DNA of 64,000 nucleotides, taken from positions 22,742-86,741 of the forward strand of contig JBBRQU010000015.1 in NCBI GenBank assembly GCA_038225855.1, in the 5' to 3' direction. The translations under genes and the position numbers were made by a program. This document shows, piece after piece, positions 35,300 through 43,121 of the stretch. This DNA comes from CAHJXF01 sp038225855 (GTDB lineage Bacteria; Pseudomonadota; Gammaproteobacteria; Burkholderiales; Burkholderiaceae_D). How positions within the stretch are numbered: the first letter of the stretch is position 1; the number at the start of each line of letters is the position of its first letter. The notes beneath the pieces were generated by a model, which saw only the letters and a list, made by a program, of their open reading frames with translations, did not search any database and was not told where the DNA came from.

Positions 35300-36223
35300 A
35301 TGAAGGAACCCTTGTCGCGAGCCGGGTCCCACCGCGACGACCCGGTAGAGGCTGCCATCATCGAACTCGCGCGAGCAAATCCCGAGCTTGGTCAGGCGAG
35401 GGTCTCAGCCGAGTTAACGAAGCGCGGACTGACGATTTCCCCATCGGGGGTTCGACACATCTGGCAACGTCATGACCTCGAGACGGCGTTCAAGCGAATC
35501 AAGGCAATCAGCCTCAAGGGCAAAGGCGCGCGCGAAAAGCTGACCGAGCGACAAGCTCGGCTGCTGGAACGTGGCGAGGTTGGTGAGCGCGGCGTCCGAC
35601 GGCAGCGGCGACAACTCACGATCCCCAACGACACACTGTTCGATCGCCGCATGCAGATTCTCAGCGCCGCGGCCGACTACTTCTCAAAGGATGGGTATGC
35701 ACGATCCTCGCTACGCGATATCAGCGGAAAAATCGGCCTGCTGCCGGGCTCGATCTACCATCATTTCCGGACGAAGGACGACCTTTTCCTGTCGGTCCAT
35801 CGGCAAGGACTAGCCCAACTGATCGAGAATGTGTCATCCGCCGTCGCGGCGCGGCAGGATCCCTGGGATCGACTCGAAGTAGCTTGCTGCGAACACATCA
35901 AGGCGCTGGTCGCGGGAGACTCGATCCTGCGATTGACCGGCGCCAGTTTCTTCTCCTCCTATGAGCCCAAGATGAACCTTCGGCTCAAGCCGGATCGCGA
36001 TCGCTACGAAGCCATCTACAAGGGCGTGGTCAACGAGCTTGACCTGCAGCCCTCGGTCGACCGAACGCTCTTTCGCCTTGGTGTCCTGGGGGCCATTAAC
36101 TGGACTCACATCTGGTATCGCGAGGGTCGGCTCACGCCTGAAGATATTGCGCGGCAATTGGTGAGCATGTGGCGTCCAGCTGCGAGAAAGCGACGAGCAG
36201 CCGACGTTGACCGGCTCGAGTGA
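35300..36223 (+). CDS. TetR-family regulator with an N-terminal transposase-like HTH
   Basis: This 307-residue protein has two DNA-binding-type parts. Residues 10-85 (ELARANPELGQARVSAEL, LTISPSGVRHIWQRHDLET) resemble the helix-turn-helix at the N-terminus of IS481/IS3-type transposases. Residues 110-165 are a TetR helix-turn-helix (ILSAAADYFSKDGYARSSLRD, GSIYHHFRTKDDLF). A C-terminal ligand-binding domain follows. It is divergent from the beta-oxidation cluster and is likely its local regulator. The transposase-like part is unusual. Confidence 0.82.
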   Translation: MKEPLSRAGSHRDDPVEAAIIELARANPELGQARVSAELTKRGLTISPSGVRHIWQRHDLETAFKRIKAISLKGKGAREKLTERQARLLERGEVGERGVRRQRRQLTIPNDTLFDRRMQILSAAADYFSKDGYARSSLRDISGKIGLLPGSIYHHFRTKDDLFLSVHRQGLAQLIENVSSAVAARQDPWDRLEVACCEHIKALVAGDSILRLTGASFFSSYEPKMNLRLKPDRDRYEAIYKGVVNELDLQPSVDRTLFRLGVLGAINWTHIWYREGRLTPEDIARQLVSMWRPAARKRRAADVDRLE

Positions 36224-36287
36224 ATGGCCCTGCGGCGTTTCAAGGCATCACGTGGCTGACAGCCGACATGCCCTGCTGCGCTGTCCA

Positions 36288-38027
36288 TCAGTACAGCCGG
36301 ACTGCCCCGTCGAAGTACCAGGTTCGTCGGATTTCGATCACGTCGAAGTCGCGGGCCAATCCCGGCGGGAACGCTTGATAGTGCTCATGGCTTTGCACGA
36401 TGCGGCGTATCGCGTCATCGATTTCGGGCGAGCCACTGGAGAGAACGATGGTCACGGACTCCACGGACCCGTCGCTTCGAATCGCCACCGTCACCATGGG
36501 ATCGATGTGAGGGTACTTCGCCAGTTCGCGGACCACGTCGAATGGCGTGTTGAATTGGATCTTGCGGGCCAAGGTTTCCGCGTACAGGACGAGTTCAGTA
36601 TTGGGGTCAGCGCGTCCGAACAACCGTCCTCGTCGTGCGGTGCTCAACGAATAGGGACGCGTGTCAGGCTGGCGCGTTGCAGTCGAGGCCGCTGCACGTT
36701 GCGCAGCTTCCGCATCCATCTGTCGTCCCGCCGCACGACGCACCGCTTCCCGATGTTCTTCCTCCACTTTCGCGGACTGCAAGCGCGCGGCCTCCCGTCG
36801 TTCGGCCTCCAACTGCGCGGCCTCCGGTCGTTCGGCCTCCAACCGCGCGACCTCGACTTGCGCCCCTTCGTGACGAGCGGCCTCCTGCTGCGCGGCTTCC
36901 TGTCGCTCGGCTTCTAACTGCGCGGCCTCGACGCGCGCCGCTTGCTGACGAGCAGCCTCCGTCTGCGCCACTTCTCTCCGGGCGGCCGCCTGCTGCGCGG
37001 CCTCCTGCCGCTCGGCTTCTAACCGCGCGGCCACGATTTGCGCAGCTTCCTGACGAGCGACCTCCTGCTGCATCACCTGTCGTCGGGCGGCCTGCTGCGC
37101 GGCTTCCTGTCGTTCGACTTCCAACCGCGTGGCCTCGACTTGCGCCGCTTCCCGACGAGCAGCCTCCGTCTGCGCCACTTCTCGCCGGGCGGCCGCCTGC
37201 TGCGCGGCCTCCTTTCGTTCGGCTTCCAACCGCGCGGCCGCGACCTGCGCCGCTTCCTGACGAGCAGGCTCCTGCTGCGCCCCCTCTCGCCGGGCTGCCG
37301 CTTCCTGGATCGCTTCCCGACGCTCTGCCTCCTCCTTCGCTGCTTCTCGTCGAGCGGCCTTCTGCGCGGCTTCCCGTTGTTCGGTCTCCAGCCGCATAGC
37401 CTCGACCCGCGTCGCCTCCAACCGCTCAGGCCTCGAGGCGCCGAGCGTTGCGGCGAAGGCGGGAGATGGTTCCGGTGGACTGGGAGGCACGACCAACGCG
37501 GCCTCATCGGATCGCTCAACGGCGATCACGGTGCGCTCGGGAATAGGTGCGGGCCCCGCGTCACTGGGCGCGTTGGCGCGCAATGGCGCTTTCTCATCGG
37601 CAGGACTGGTCGCGAGGTCCTGGTGGGGGATGGCCTCGGCCGTCTGATCACCCTTCGCCCCGATCGCGTCTGCCGTCAGTCGCCAAGGCGGCGTCGTGGA
37701 CACGGATGGCCCGTCGACGGGCCCAGGGACAGGAGGCGGCTTGATCCGTACCGACCGCAACGGCTTCGCGACCGACTTGGCCGCCGGTTCGGACGCAGGG
37801 GCCCGCGGAGGAACCAGCACCACGCGCAACTCAGGCACTTCGACCCGTCGATCTTGCCAAGGGAGGCCGAAGCGCGGAAACCCGAGTTCCTTCCCCCCGA
37901 AGTCCAGGTTCAGTAGCAGCGTATGACTCAGTAGGGACAGCAATAGTGAATGAGCCAGTCGCCTACGGTCACGGCGCGTGAGACGACTCCGCCGCAGACC
38001 GCGGCCGGTGGCTCGGGACGATTGCAT
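36288..38027 (-). CDS. TonB-like protein with a long repetitive coiled-coil domain
   Basis: This about 579-residue protein has a basic start, one membrane anchor (LAHSLLLSLLSHTLLLNLDF), a Pro-rich region, a charged helical repeat region (about residues 200-420) and a C-terminal TonB-like domain (FNTPFDVVRELAKYPHIDPMV, GSPEIDDAIRRIVQ). The helical region has four recognisable units of about 34 residues built on QEAAQ-x-AARLEAERQEAAQQ, rich in Ala, Arg, Glu and Gln. The layout resembles TolA. Start is uncertain: the ATG at 38027 is used, but TTG 38063 and GTG 38060 are open. No exbBD or tolQR is adjacent. Confidence 0.8.
   Translation of the reverse strand: MQSSRATGRGLRRSRLTRRDRRRLAHSLLLSLLSHTLLLNLDFGGKELGFPRFGLPWQDRRVEVPELRVVLVPPRAPASEPAAKSVAKPLRSVRIKPPPVPGPVDGPSVSTTPPWRLTADAIGAKGDQTAEAIPHQDLATSPADEKAPLRANAPSDAGPAPIPERTVIAVERSDEAALVVPPSPPEPSPAFAATLGASRPERLEATRVEAMRLETEQREAAQKAARREAAKEEAERREAIQEAAARREGAQQEPARQEAAQVAAARLEAERKEAAQQAAARREVAQTEAARREAAQVEATRLEVERQEAAQQAARRQVMQQEVARQEAAQIVAARLEAERQEAAQQAAARREVAQTEAARQQAARVEAAQLEAERQEAAQQEAARHEGAQVEVARLEAERPEAAQLEAERREAARLQSAKVEEEHREAVRRAAGRQMDAEAAQRAAASTATRQPDTRPYSLSTARRGRLFGRADPNTELVLYAETLARKIQFNTPFDVVRELAKYPHIDPMVTVAIRSDGSVESVTIVLSSGSPEIDDAIRRIVQSHEHYQAFPPGLARDFDVIEIRRTWYFDGAVRLY
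36740..37440 (-). repeat. Tandem 34-residue coding repeats within the TonB-like protein
   Basis: Successive blocks of about 102-105 bp encode units such as RQEAAQVAAARLEAERKEAA and RQEAAQIVAARLEAERQEAA. The copies are degenerate, so expansion is probably old. Confidence 0.65.
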
Positions 38028-38608
38028 AGCCTCCGAGTCAGACGGGCGTGAACTCTCCACCAAGTAGCACCTCAGCGAGTCAGCGGTTGCGCGAGCACCC
38101 CGATCCTATCGAGGTTCGTTCGCCGCGAACCTCCGAGGCAAGCGAGTCTGTACGCCTACGATTTTGACACCCGTCCTATTCGTGAGCACGCGCGGCCGCC
38201 TCTGAACGATTTGGACGAGGTGCTTGGCACGCATTTCGGTCGCGTCCGCTACACCGCGCGGAGAGTCAGTGACGTCTTTCGGCCGACGCCGGGAACTGAC
38301 GGTCCCGGCCAGTTCCGGATGTTGGTCACGGGCAGCTTTCCGGCATCTCACCTGGCCGTTCTCGCGCCTGAGGCGGCACGGAGGCAGTCACCAGAAGGTG
38401 GGCACACGGAGGTAGGCACCCCAGGCGCTCGTGAGGCGATTGCGACGCGTTGTGAGGCTTGAGGCCGTCCGAGGTCACAACCTCGGGAGCAACGGGTGCA
38501 AGCCAACGGTCGGCAGCCGCAACCGGGAGCCCCGGTGGCGCACCCGTCCACTACGAGCGCCACCGGCCCGCGCAGACCGCGCTATGCCGAGCCGTGACGG
38601 CAGGCCCA
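38028..38608. other. Gap of 580 bp without a recognised gene
   Basis: Open frames here are short and their translations look random and arginine-rich. I see no RNA gene or mobile element. The sequence includes the leaders of the flanking minus-strand TonB-like gene and the 3' side of the TPR regulator, but no clear terminator. Confidence 0.55.
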
Positions 38609-40000
38609 TCATGCAGCGATCTCCCTGAATGCTTCCCGGCGGCACTGCAGCGTCGTTAGCAGGGCCGCGAAGCGCGGATGCTCATGCAGCGGGTGCAGGT
38701 TGGGGTCGCCGCGGAACAACGGCCAGCATGGGAAACCATCGTCCGCCGCCGCCTCCAGCCACCCGACGGCATCGTCAGACTGCCCGAGCGCAGCCAGGGT
38801 TGAAGCGATGTTGTAGGCCGCATGGTGGAAGTGGCCGAAGCCCCGGCCGATGGTCACGGCACGCACGATTGCGGCTTGCGCCTCGCGCTCCTTGCCCTCC
38901 AGTGCAAAGATCAGGGCAGCGACGCTCGTAAAGCTGCCGCCTTCGTCGGCGGGATGGGCCACAAGGTAGCCATCGACGATCGCGCGCGCCTCTGCCGTGC
39001 GCCCAAGCTGCACTAGGAGTTCGGCACGCGTGCGGTCGATCAGCATCGGACTCGCGTCGCTGGGCACGGTCTTCAGCACTGCGAGCGCGTCGTCGAAGCG
39101 GCACTGCCACGCCGCATAGACGCCGACGCGGAAGCGGGCCATCGTGTTATTGGGGTTCAGGCGCACCGCAGTGCGAACATGCTCTTCGGCTTCGTCGAGC
39201 AGACCAACGTGCGCCAGCACCATCGAAAGCTGGTGGTGCGCCTCGTCCGCTTCGGGGTCGAGTTCCAGCGCGCGCTTGAATGCGCGGATCGCGTGTTCGT
39301 GCGGGAAGCCCTTGGCCTGGGTCCACAAAACGAGCCCGCGCGCGAAGTGCGCTTCTGCCAGGCCCGCGTCCAGGTCCAGTGCTTTCGCGAGTGCTACGTC
39401 GGCGCGTTCCTGGAACGCCCGCACGTCGTCGGCCGAGGTGAACTTGAAGGCGCGCGTGTTGTAGGAGCGGGCCAGTTGGGCCCAGGCTCCGGCGAACCGC
39501 GGGTCGAGCGCGACGGCCTGCTCGAGCAACTCGACGGCTTCGTTCGTGCCGGCCAGTGTCTCACCGAGCGACTTCACCTTGGCGCGCACGTACAGATCGT
39601 AGGCCTGCGATCCGACACGCGATGCGTGCAGTTCAGGGCTGCGGCCGTCGGGCGTGATGCCGTGGCCGACGGGGGTGACTTCGGCAATGAAGCGGTACCC
39701 GTGTTTGGGCACGGTTTCGACGAAGCGGGGTTCGCGATCCGAATCGCCCAGGTGGTTTCGTATGACGTGAATCGCCTTGCCGACGTTGCTCTTCTCAACC
39801 ACGGCGAGCGGCCAGACTGCCGCCAGCAGTTCGTCGTGCGTCACCAAAGTACCGCGATGGCGCAGCAGGTGCACGAGCGTGCGGAACGCCTTCTCGGGAA
39901 GTCCGCCGTCGCCGGCGCAGTGCGGACACGCGAGCCGGTGTTCGCCTACGTCGAGGCGAAAGCCGCCGAATTCGTAGATCTCCGGATTCGCTTTGGACAT
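38609..40000 (-). CDS. CadC-type winged-helix regulator with TPR repeats
   Basis: This 463-residue protein has an N-terminal OmpR/CadC-type winged helix (YEFGGFRLDVGEHRL, EKAFRTLVHLLRHRGTLVTH, HVIRNHLGDSDREPRFVETV, PKHGYRFIAEV). About seven TPR-like helices follow (AVALDPRFAGAWAQLARSY, ALELDPEADEAHHQLSMV, AVRLNPNNTMARFRVGVYA). A CPHCAGDGG insertion sits inside the winged helix between strands. There is no membrane segment, unlike CadC. The start at 40000 removes an upstream extension. It diverges from the secreted cupin at 40126. Confidence 0.84.
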   Translation of the reverse strand: MSKANPEIYEFGGFRLDVGEHRLACPHCAGDGGLPEKAFRTLVHLLRHRGTLVTHDELLAAVWPLAVVEKSNVGKAIHVIRNHLGDSDREPRFVETVPKHGYRFIAEVTPVGHGITPDGRSPELHASRVGSQAYDLYVRAKVKSLGETLAGTNEAVELLEQAVALDPRFAGAWAQLARSYNTRAFKFTSADDVRAFQERADVALAKALDLDAGLAEAHFARGLVLWTQAKGFPHEHAIRAFKRALELDPEADEAHHQLSMVLAHVGLLDEAEEHVRTAVRLNPNNTMARFRVGVYAAWQCRFDDALAVLKTVPSDASPMLIDRTRAELLVQLGRTAEARAIVDGYLVAHPADEGGSFTSVAALIFALEGKEREAQAAIVRAVTIGRGFGHFHHAAYNIASTLAALGQSDDAVGWLEAAADDGFPCWPLFRGDPNLHPLHEHPRFAALLTTLQCRREAFREIAA

Positions 40001-40125
40001 GGTTGCGGCGGGTGGGCGGAACAAGAACGGAAGAACAATAGCTGGAAAAGCGAAAGACGCAATGCCACGGCCGCCGCTAACATACTCGGTGTGCGCCTCC
40101 TCATGGCGACACCGAGGGGAAGAGC

Positions 40126-40755
40126 ATGAAGAGAAAAGCGGAGGAACTGCTTCGCCGCCTGGTGCGCGTAATGGCAGCAGGAGTCTTGGCAAGCGGCGGC
40201 ATTAGCGTGAACGCGGCGGATGCCGTCATCACGCCGGGCGCGATCGAGGGCGTCGGCTTGTATGGCACCCCGGCGATCGTAGTCCACCGCACGCTGACGA
40301 CCAAGGCGCACGAAACCAGCGGCGGCTGGCACTACCACCCGGGCTTTGTCTACAACGTCGTCGTCGCAGGAACGATTGCGGTCCAGGATGGCTGCGACGC
40401 GGAACCGAAGCTCTACGGCGTCGGGCAGGCGTTCGAGACCTCCGAGGGCCGCGTGCACCGCGCCTTCGTCCCCAAGGAGCCCGGCAAGGAGACGGGCAAG
40501 GCCGACGCCGTCGAACAAAACATGTTCATCCTGCCGGCCACCAGCCGCAACGCCGAGGGCAAACCCATCCTCGGCAAGCCGGTCCCTGACACCATGGGCC
40601 ACTGCGGACCGCCAAGCGTCGCCGGCGAATGCGGGAACGGCGGCTGGCAGAAATTCGACTTCCCGCAGAAGTTCGCTGGCGAGAGCGCCTGCACCGCCTA
40701 CGTCGCCGGCCGCCCGAGGATCACGCTGCTCATGCCGGCGGATCCGCTGAAGTAG
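40126..40755 (+). CDS. Secreted cupin-domain protein
   Basis: This 209-residue protein has a signal peptide (VRVMAAGVLASGGISVNA) and a cupin-like barrel with SGGWHYHPGFVYNVVVAG, which contains a metal-binding His pair, then VGQAFETSEGRVHRAFV. The C-terminal part contains four cysteines and is Gly-rich (DTMGHCGPPSVAGECGNGGWQ). Substrate is unknown. Its divergence from the winged-helix/TPR regulator suggests that regulator controls it. Confidence 0.75.
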   Translation: MKRKAEELLRRLVRVMAAGVLASGGISVNAADAVITPGAIEGVGLYGTPAIVVHRTLTTKAHETSGGWHYHPGFVYNVVVAGTIAVQDGCDAEPKLYGVGQAFETSEGRVHRAFVPKEPGKETGKADAVEQNMFILPATSRNAEGKPILGKPVPDTMGHCGPPSVAGECGNGGWQKFDFPQKFAGESACTAYVAGRPRITLLMPADPLK

Positions 40756-41275
40756 GGCACGCCGCTCAAGCCCTCGGGTGCTTCTTGGCCGCGACCTCAG
40801 AGGCCAAGAAGCAATGCTCCCGTTCGTGGCCGGACCATCGGCCGCGAAAAGGGCGCTTGAAATTCCTATCCGCGGGCAACGTCATTGTCCGGCAGCGCGT
40901 TGTCCAGCCCCTGCGCAGGGCGTATCGCATCTCGCCGCCACGCTTGAGCCACACATGGTGCTCTACGGTGCTGCGTCGGTCGAGCGTTGGCGAGGCCACT
41001 GCCCAATGTCGGCATTGGGGCGGTCCGTTCTCGGGTGCGAATGTCAGGAGTGGGTCGCAATCGGTCGTAGTTTAGTTGCCTGTTATCGGCCAGTGGCGGT
41101 AGTAGCAATCGCACGTCCATACCAGTCGTTCGGCGGCGGCGGTCAGGTCGGCAAGAGACCGCGTTCAAGTTGAAGCAGCTGTCCGCACATGAAGTGACCT
41201 TCGCGAAATCCGTGTCGAGCCGCTGCGCACCGCCGGGCTCAACAGTGACCGCATAACCACCGTTCACTACCGGCG
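40756..41275. other. Gap of 520 bp without a recognised gene
   Basis: Several short open frames exist on both strands, including one at 40866-41267, but none has family features. I see no terminator with a T tract and no RNA gene. Confidence 0.55.
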
Positions 41276-42121
41276 TCAGCGCCGTCGCAGGAAGCGGCAG
41301 ATCGCTGCATTGACCACTTCCGGGTGGGTGACCGGGCCCATGTGACCGAGACCTTCGAACTCCACGACCTCGACCTGCGGCAACACCCGCGTCAACAGCC
41401 TGCCCACGCCGAGCGAAGATGCAGGGGAGTTCTTCCCCATCATGTACAGCACGGGCACGTTCAGTTCGGAAAATGCCGCCAAGGGGGTGAGTTCGTTGAA
41501 CAACGCGTGCGCCCAGCCGCGAACGTGAGCCACCGAAGCGGCCATCGGGCCCTTTCGCTGCTCGGGCGTCTGGTCCCAGGCGCCTTCACCCATCCAGAAA
41601 TCGATGAAGCACTTTGCCGCGGCATCGGGGTTGTGGGCATCCAGCGCCGCGGCAGCACTTGCAACGGCATTGCGGATGCCGTCGGCATCGTTCGGCGGAG
41701 GGGCTTCGGCGTCGATCAAACCGAACAGGGTGGGCTCATACAAAACCAACGCGCGGACTCGATGCGGCTGGTTCACCGCCGCGATGAGCGCCACTGCTGC
41801 CCCGTAGGAATGCCCCACCAACGCGAACGGGTCGCTGGCGCGCGCCAACGCCGGCTCCAGCAGCGCGACCTCGTCCCGCAGGCAAACCGTCCGGCCTGTC
41901 GGCCAAGCGGGACTCTTGCCAGCGCCATACGAGTCGGCAGCTACGACATGAAAGCGCGGCGCCAGACTGTCCATGAGCGAGCGCCATTGACTCGAACTGC
42001 TTGCGTTGGCATGCAAGCACACCACGCCCGGGCCGGCGCCGACCTCGCGGATATACGGCTCAGGTACCTGCACGTCAGGGTCTCCCAGGCTGGTCATACG
42101 AAAGGCACCGGGACTAGCCAT
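41276..42121 (-). CDS. Alpha/beta-hydrolase
   Basis: This 281-residue protein has the oxyanion-hole segment GVVCLHANASSSSQWRSL, the nucleophile elbow LVGHSYGAAVALIA and the C-terminal catalytic His in GLGHMGPVTHPEVV. Asp in the MGKNSPAS region is not obvious, so the acid residue is uncertain. There is no signal peptide. It lies 41 nt downstream of the methyltransferase gene on the same strand. Substrate cannot be named. Confidence 0.82.
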   Translation of the reverse strand: MASPGAFRMTSLGDPDVQVPEPYIREVGAGPGVVCLHANASSSSQWRSLMDSLAPRFHVVAADSYGAGKSPAWPTGRTVCLRDEVALLEPALARASDPFALVGHSYGAAVALIAAVNQPHRVRALVLYEPTLFGLIDAEAPPPNDADGIRNAVASAAAALDAHNPDAAAKCFIDFWMGEGAWDQTPEQRKGPMAASVAHVRGWAHALFNELTPLAAFSELNVPVLYMMGKNSPASSLGVGRLLTRVLPQVEVVEFEGLGHMGPVTHPEVVNAAICRFLRRR

Positions 42122-42162
42122 GTTGCGCGGGACAAACGGCTGACCATGATGCCGCCGCCACG

Positions 42163-43011
42163 TCAGCGCCGTGTGATCACGACCTCGAGATACTCGCTGG
42201 GCACAACCATCGTGGCGTCGCCGGAGCGATTGAACCGGTCGATCAACGCCCTAAGGTCGTTATTCAGAGCCGACTGGGCCGCCGGCTCGAGAGCCGCAAA
42301 CGCCTTGAGCAAGGGTCCGTAGGTGCCCTTGAAGACCTCCATCCAATGTTCCCGTGACCGGTAGCGGAACACGAAGTTGCGCGGCGTCGCGGTGATCGCC
42401 AAAGCTTGGGGACCGAACAGTTCGTCCAGGCGCGCCCGGGTGCCCCACAACGCTGGCGACTTGACGCCGGACGGCGGTGGCAGGTGCTTGCCGATGGTCT
42501 TGAACAACTGGCCAATGAAGCCGTCAGGCGTCCAGTTGGCGAGACCGATTTTGCCGGCAGGCCGGCAGACCCGGGTCAGCTCGGCCGCCGCCTTGTCCTG
42601 GTCGGGAGTGAACATCACGCCGAACGTCGAGACCACAACGTCGAAAGTTGCGTCATGGAAGGGCAGAGCTTCCGCGTCGGCTTCGCGGAACTCGACGCTC
42701 AGCCGATCGGCCGCGGCACGCTCGCGGCCACGTTCCAGCAACGCCGGCACGTAGTCTGTCGCGATCACCTCGCACCAGCGGCGCGCCGCCGCCAATGACA
42801 CGTTGCCATTTCCCGCGGCAACATCGAGTACCTTCTGTCCTGCGCGGATGTCGAGGGCCTCGCACAGGTCTTCGCCGACAATCTGCAGTGTCGTGCCGAC
42901 GACCGCATAGTCGCCCGACGACCAGGCACCGCGCTGGCGGGCCTTCACGGCGGCGAAATCAACCGCTCCGGGTTGGACGCTTGCAGTCATGACTGAAGGG
43001 GATGTAGACAT
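42163..43011 (-). CDS. SAM-dependent class I methyltransferase
   Basis: This 282-residue protein has motif I VLDVAAGNGNVSLAAAR, the acidic loop VIATDYVPALLERGRERA, the motif around DAEALPFHDATFDVVVSTFG and CRPAGKIGLANW. It belongs to the UbiE/COQ5-like group. The ATG at 43011 is preceded by GGAG with 7-nt spacing. It leads an apparent two-gene unit with the hydrolase, divergent from the large regulator at 43122. Confidence 0.84.
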   Translation of the reverse strand: MSTSPSVMTASVQPGAVDFAAVKARQRGAWSSGDYAVVGTTLQIVGEDLCEALDIRAGQKVLDVAAGNGNVSLAAARRWCEVIATDYVPALLERGRERAAADRLSVEFREADAEALPFHDATFDVVVSTFGVMFTPDQDKAAAELTRVCRPAGKIGLANWTPDGFIGQLFKTIGKHLPPPSGVKSPALWGTRARLDELFGPQALAITATPRNFVFRYRSREHWMEVFKGTYGPLLKAFAALEPAAQSALNNDLRALIDRFNRSGDATMVVPSEYLEVVITRR

Positions 43012-43121
43012 GATCGTTCTCCGTTCGGACGGGGGTTCATGCGCAGACTTCGGCTGCCCGACTATGGCGAAATCAACGCTGCGGCGCGCAAGGCGCGCCA
43101 TCTGTTCAGTGCCTACTGTAG

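Noticed and set aside
36635..37399. Pro/Arg/Ala-rich open frames opposite the TonB-like gene
   Set aside because: They reflect the coiled-coil coding repeat on the other strand.
40866..41267. 133-codon minus-strand open frame in the gap
   Set aside because: No family features, no ribosome-binding site and random composition.
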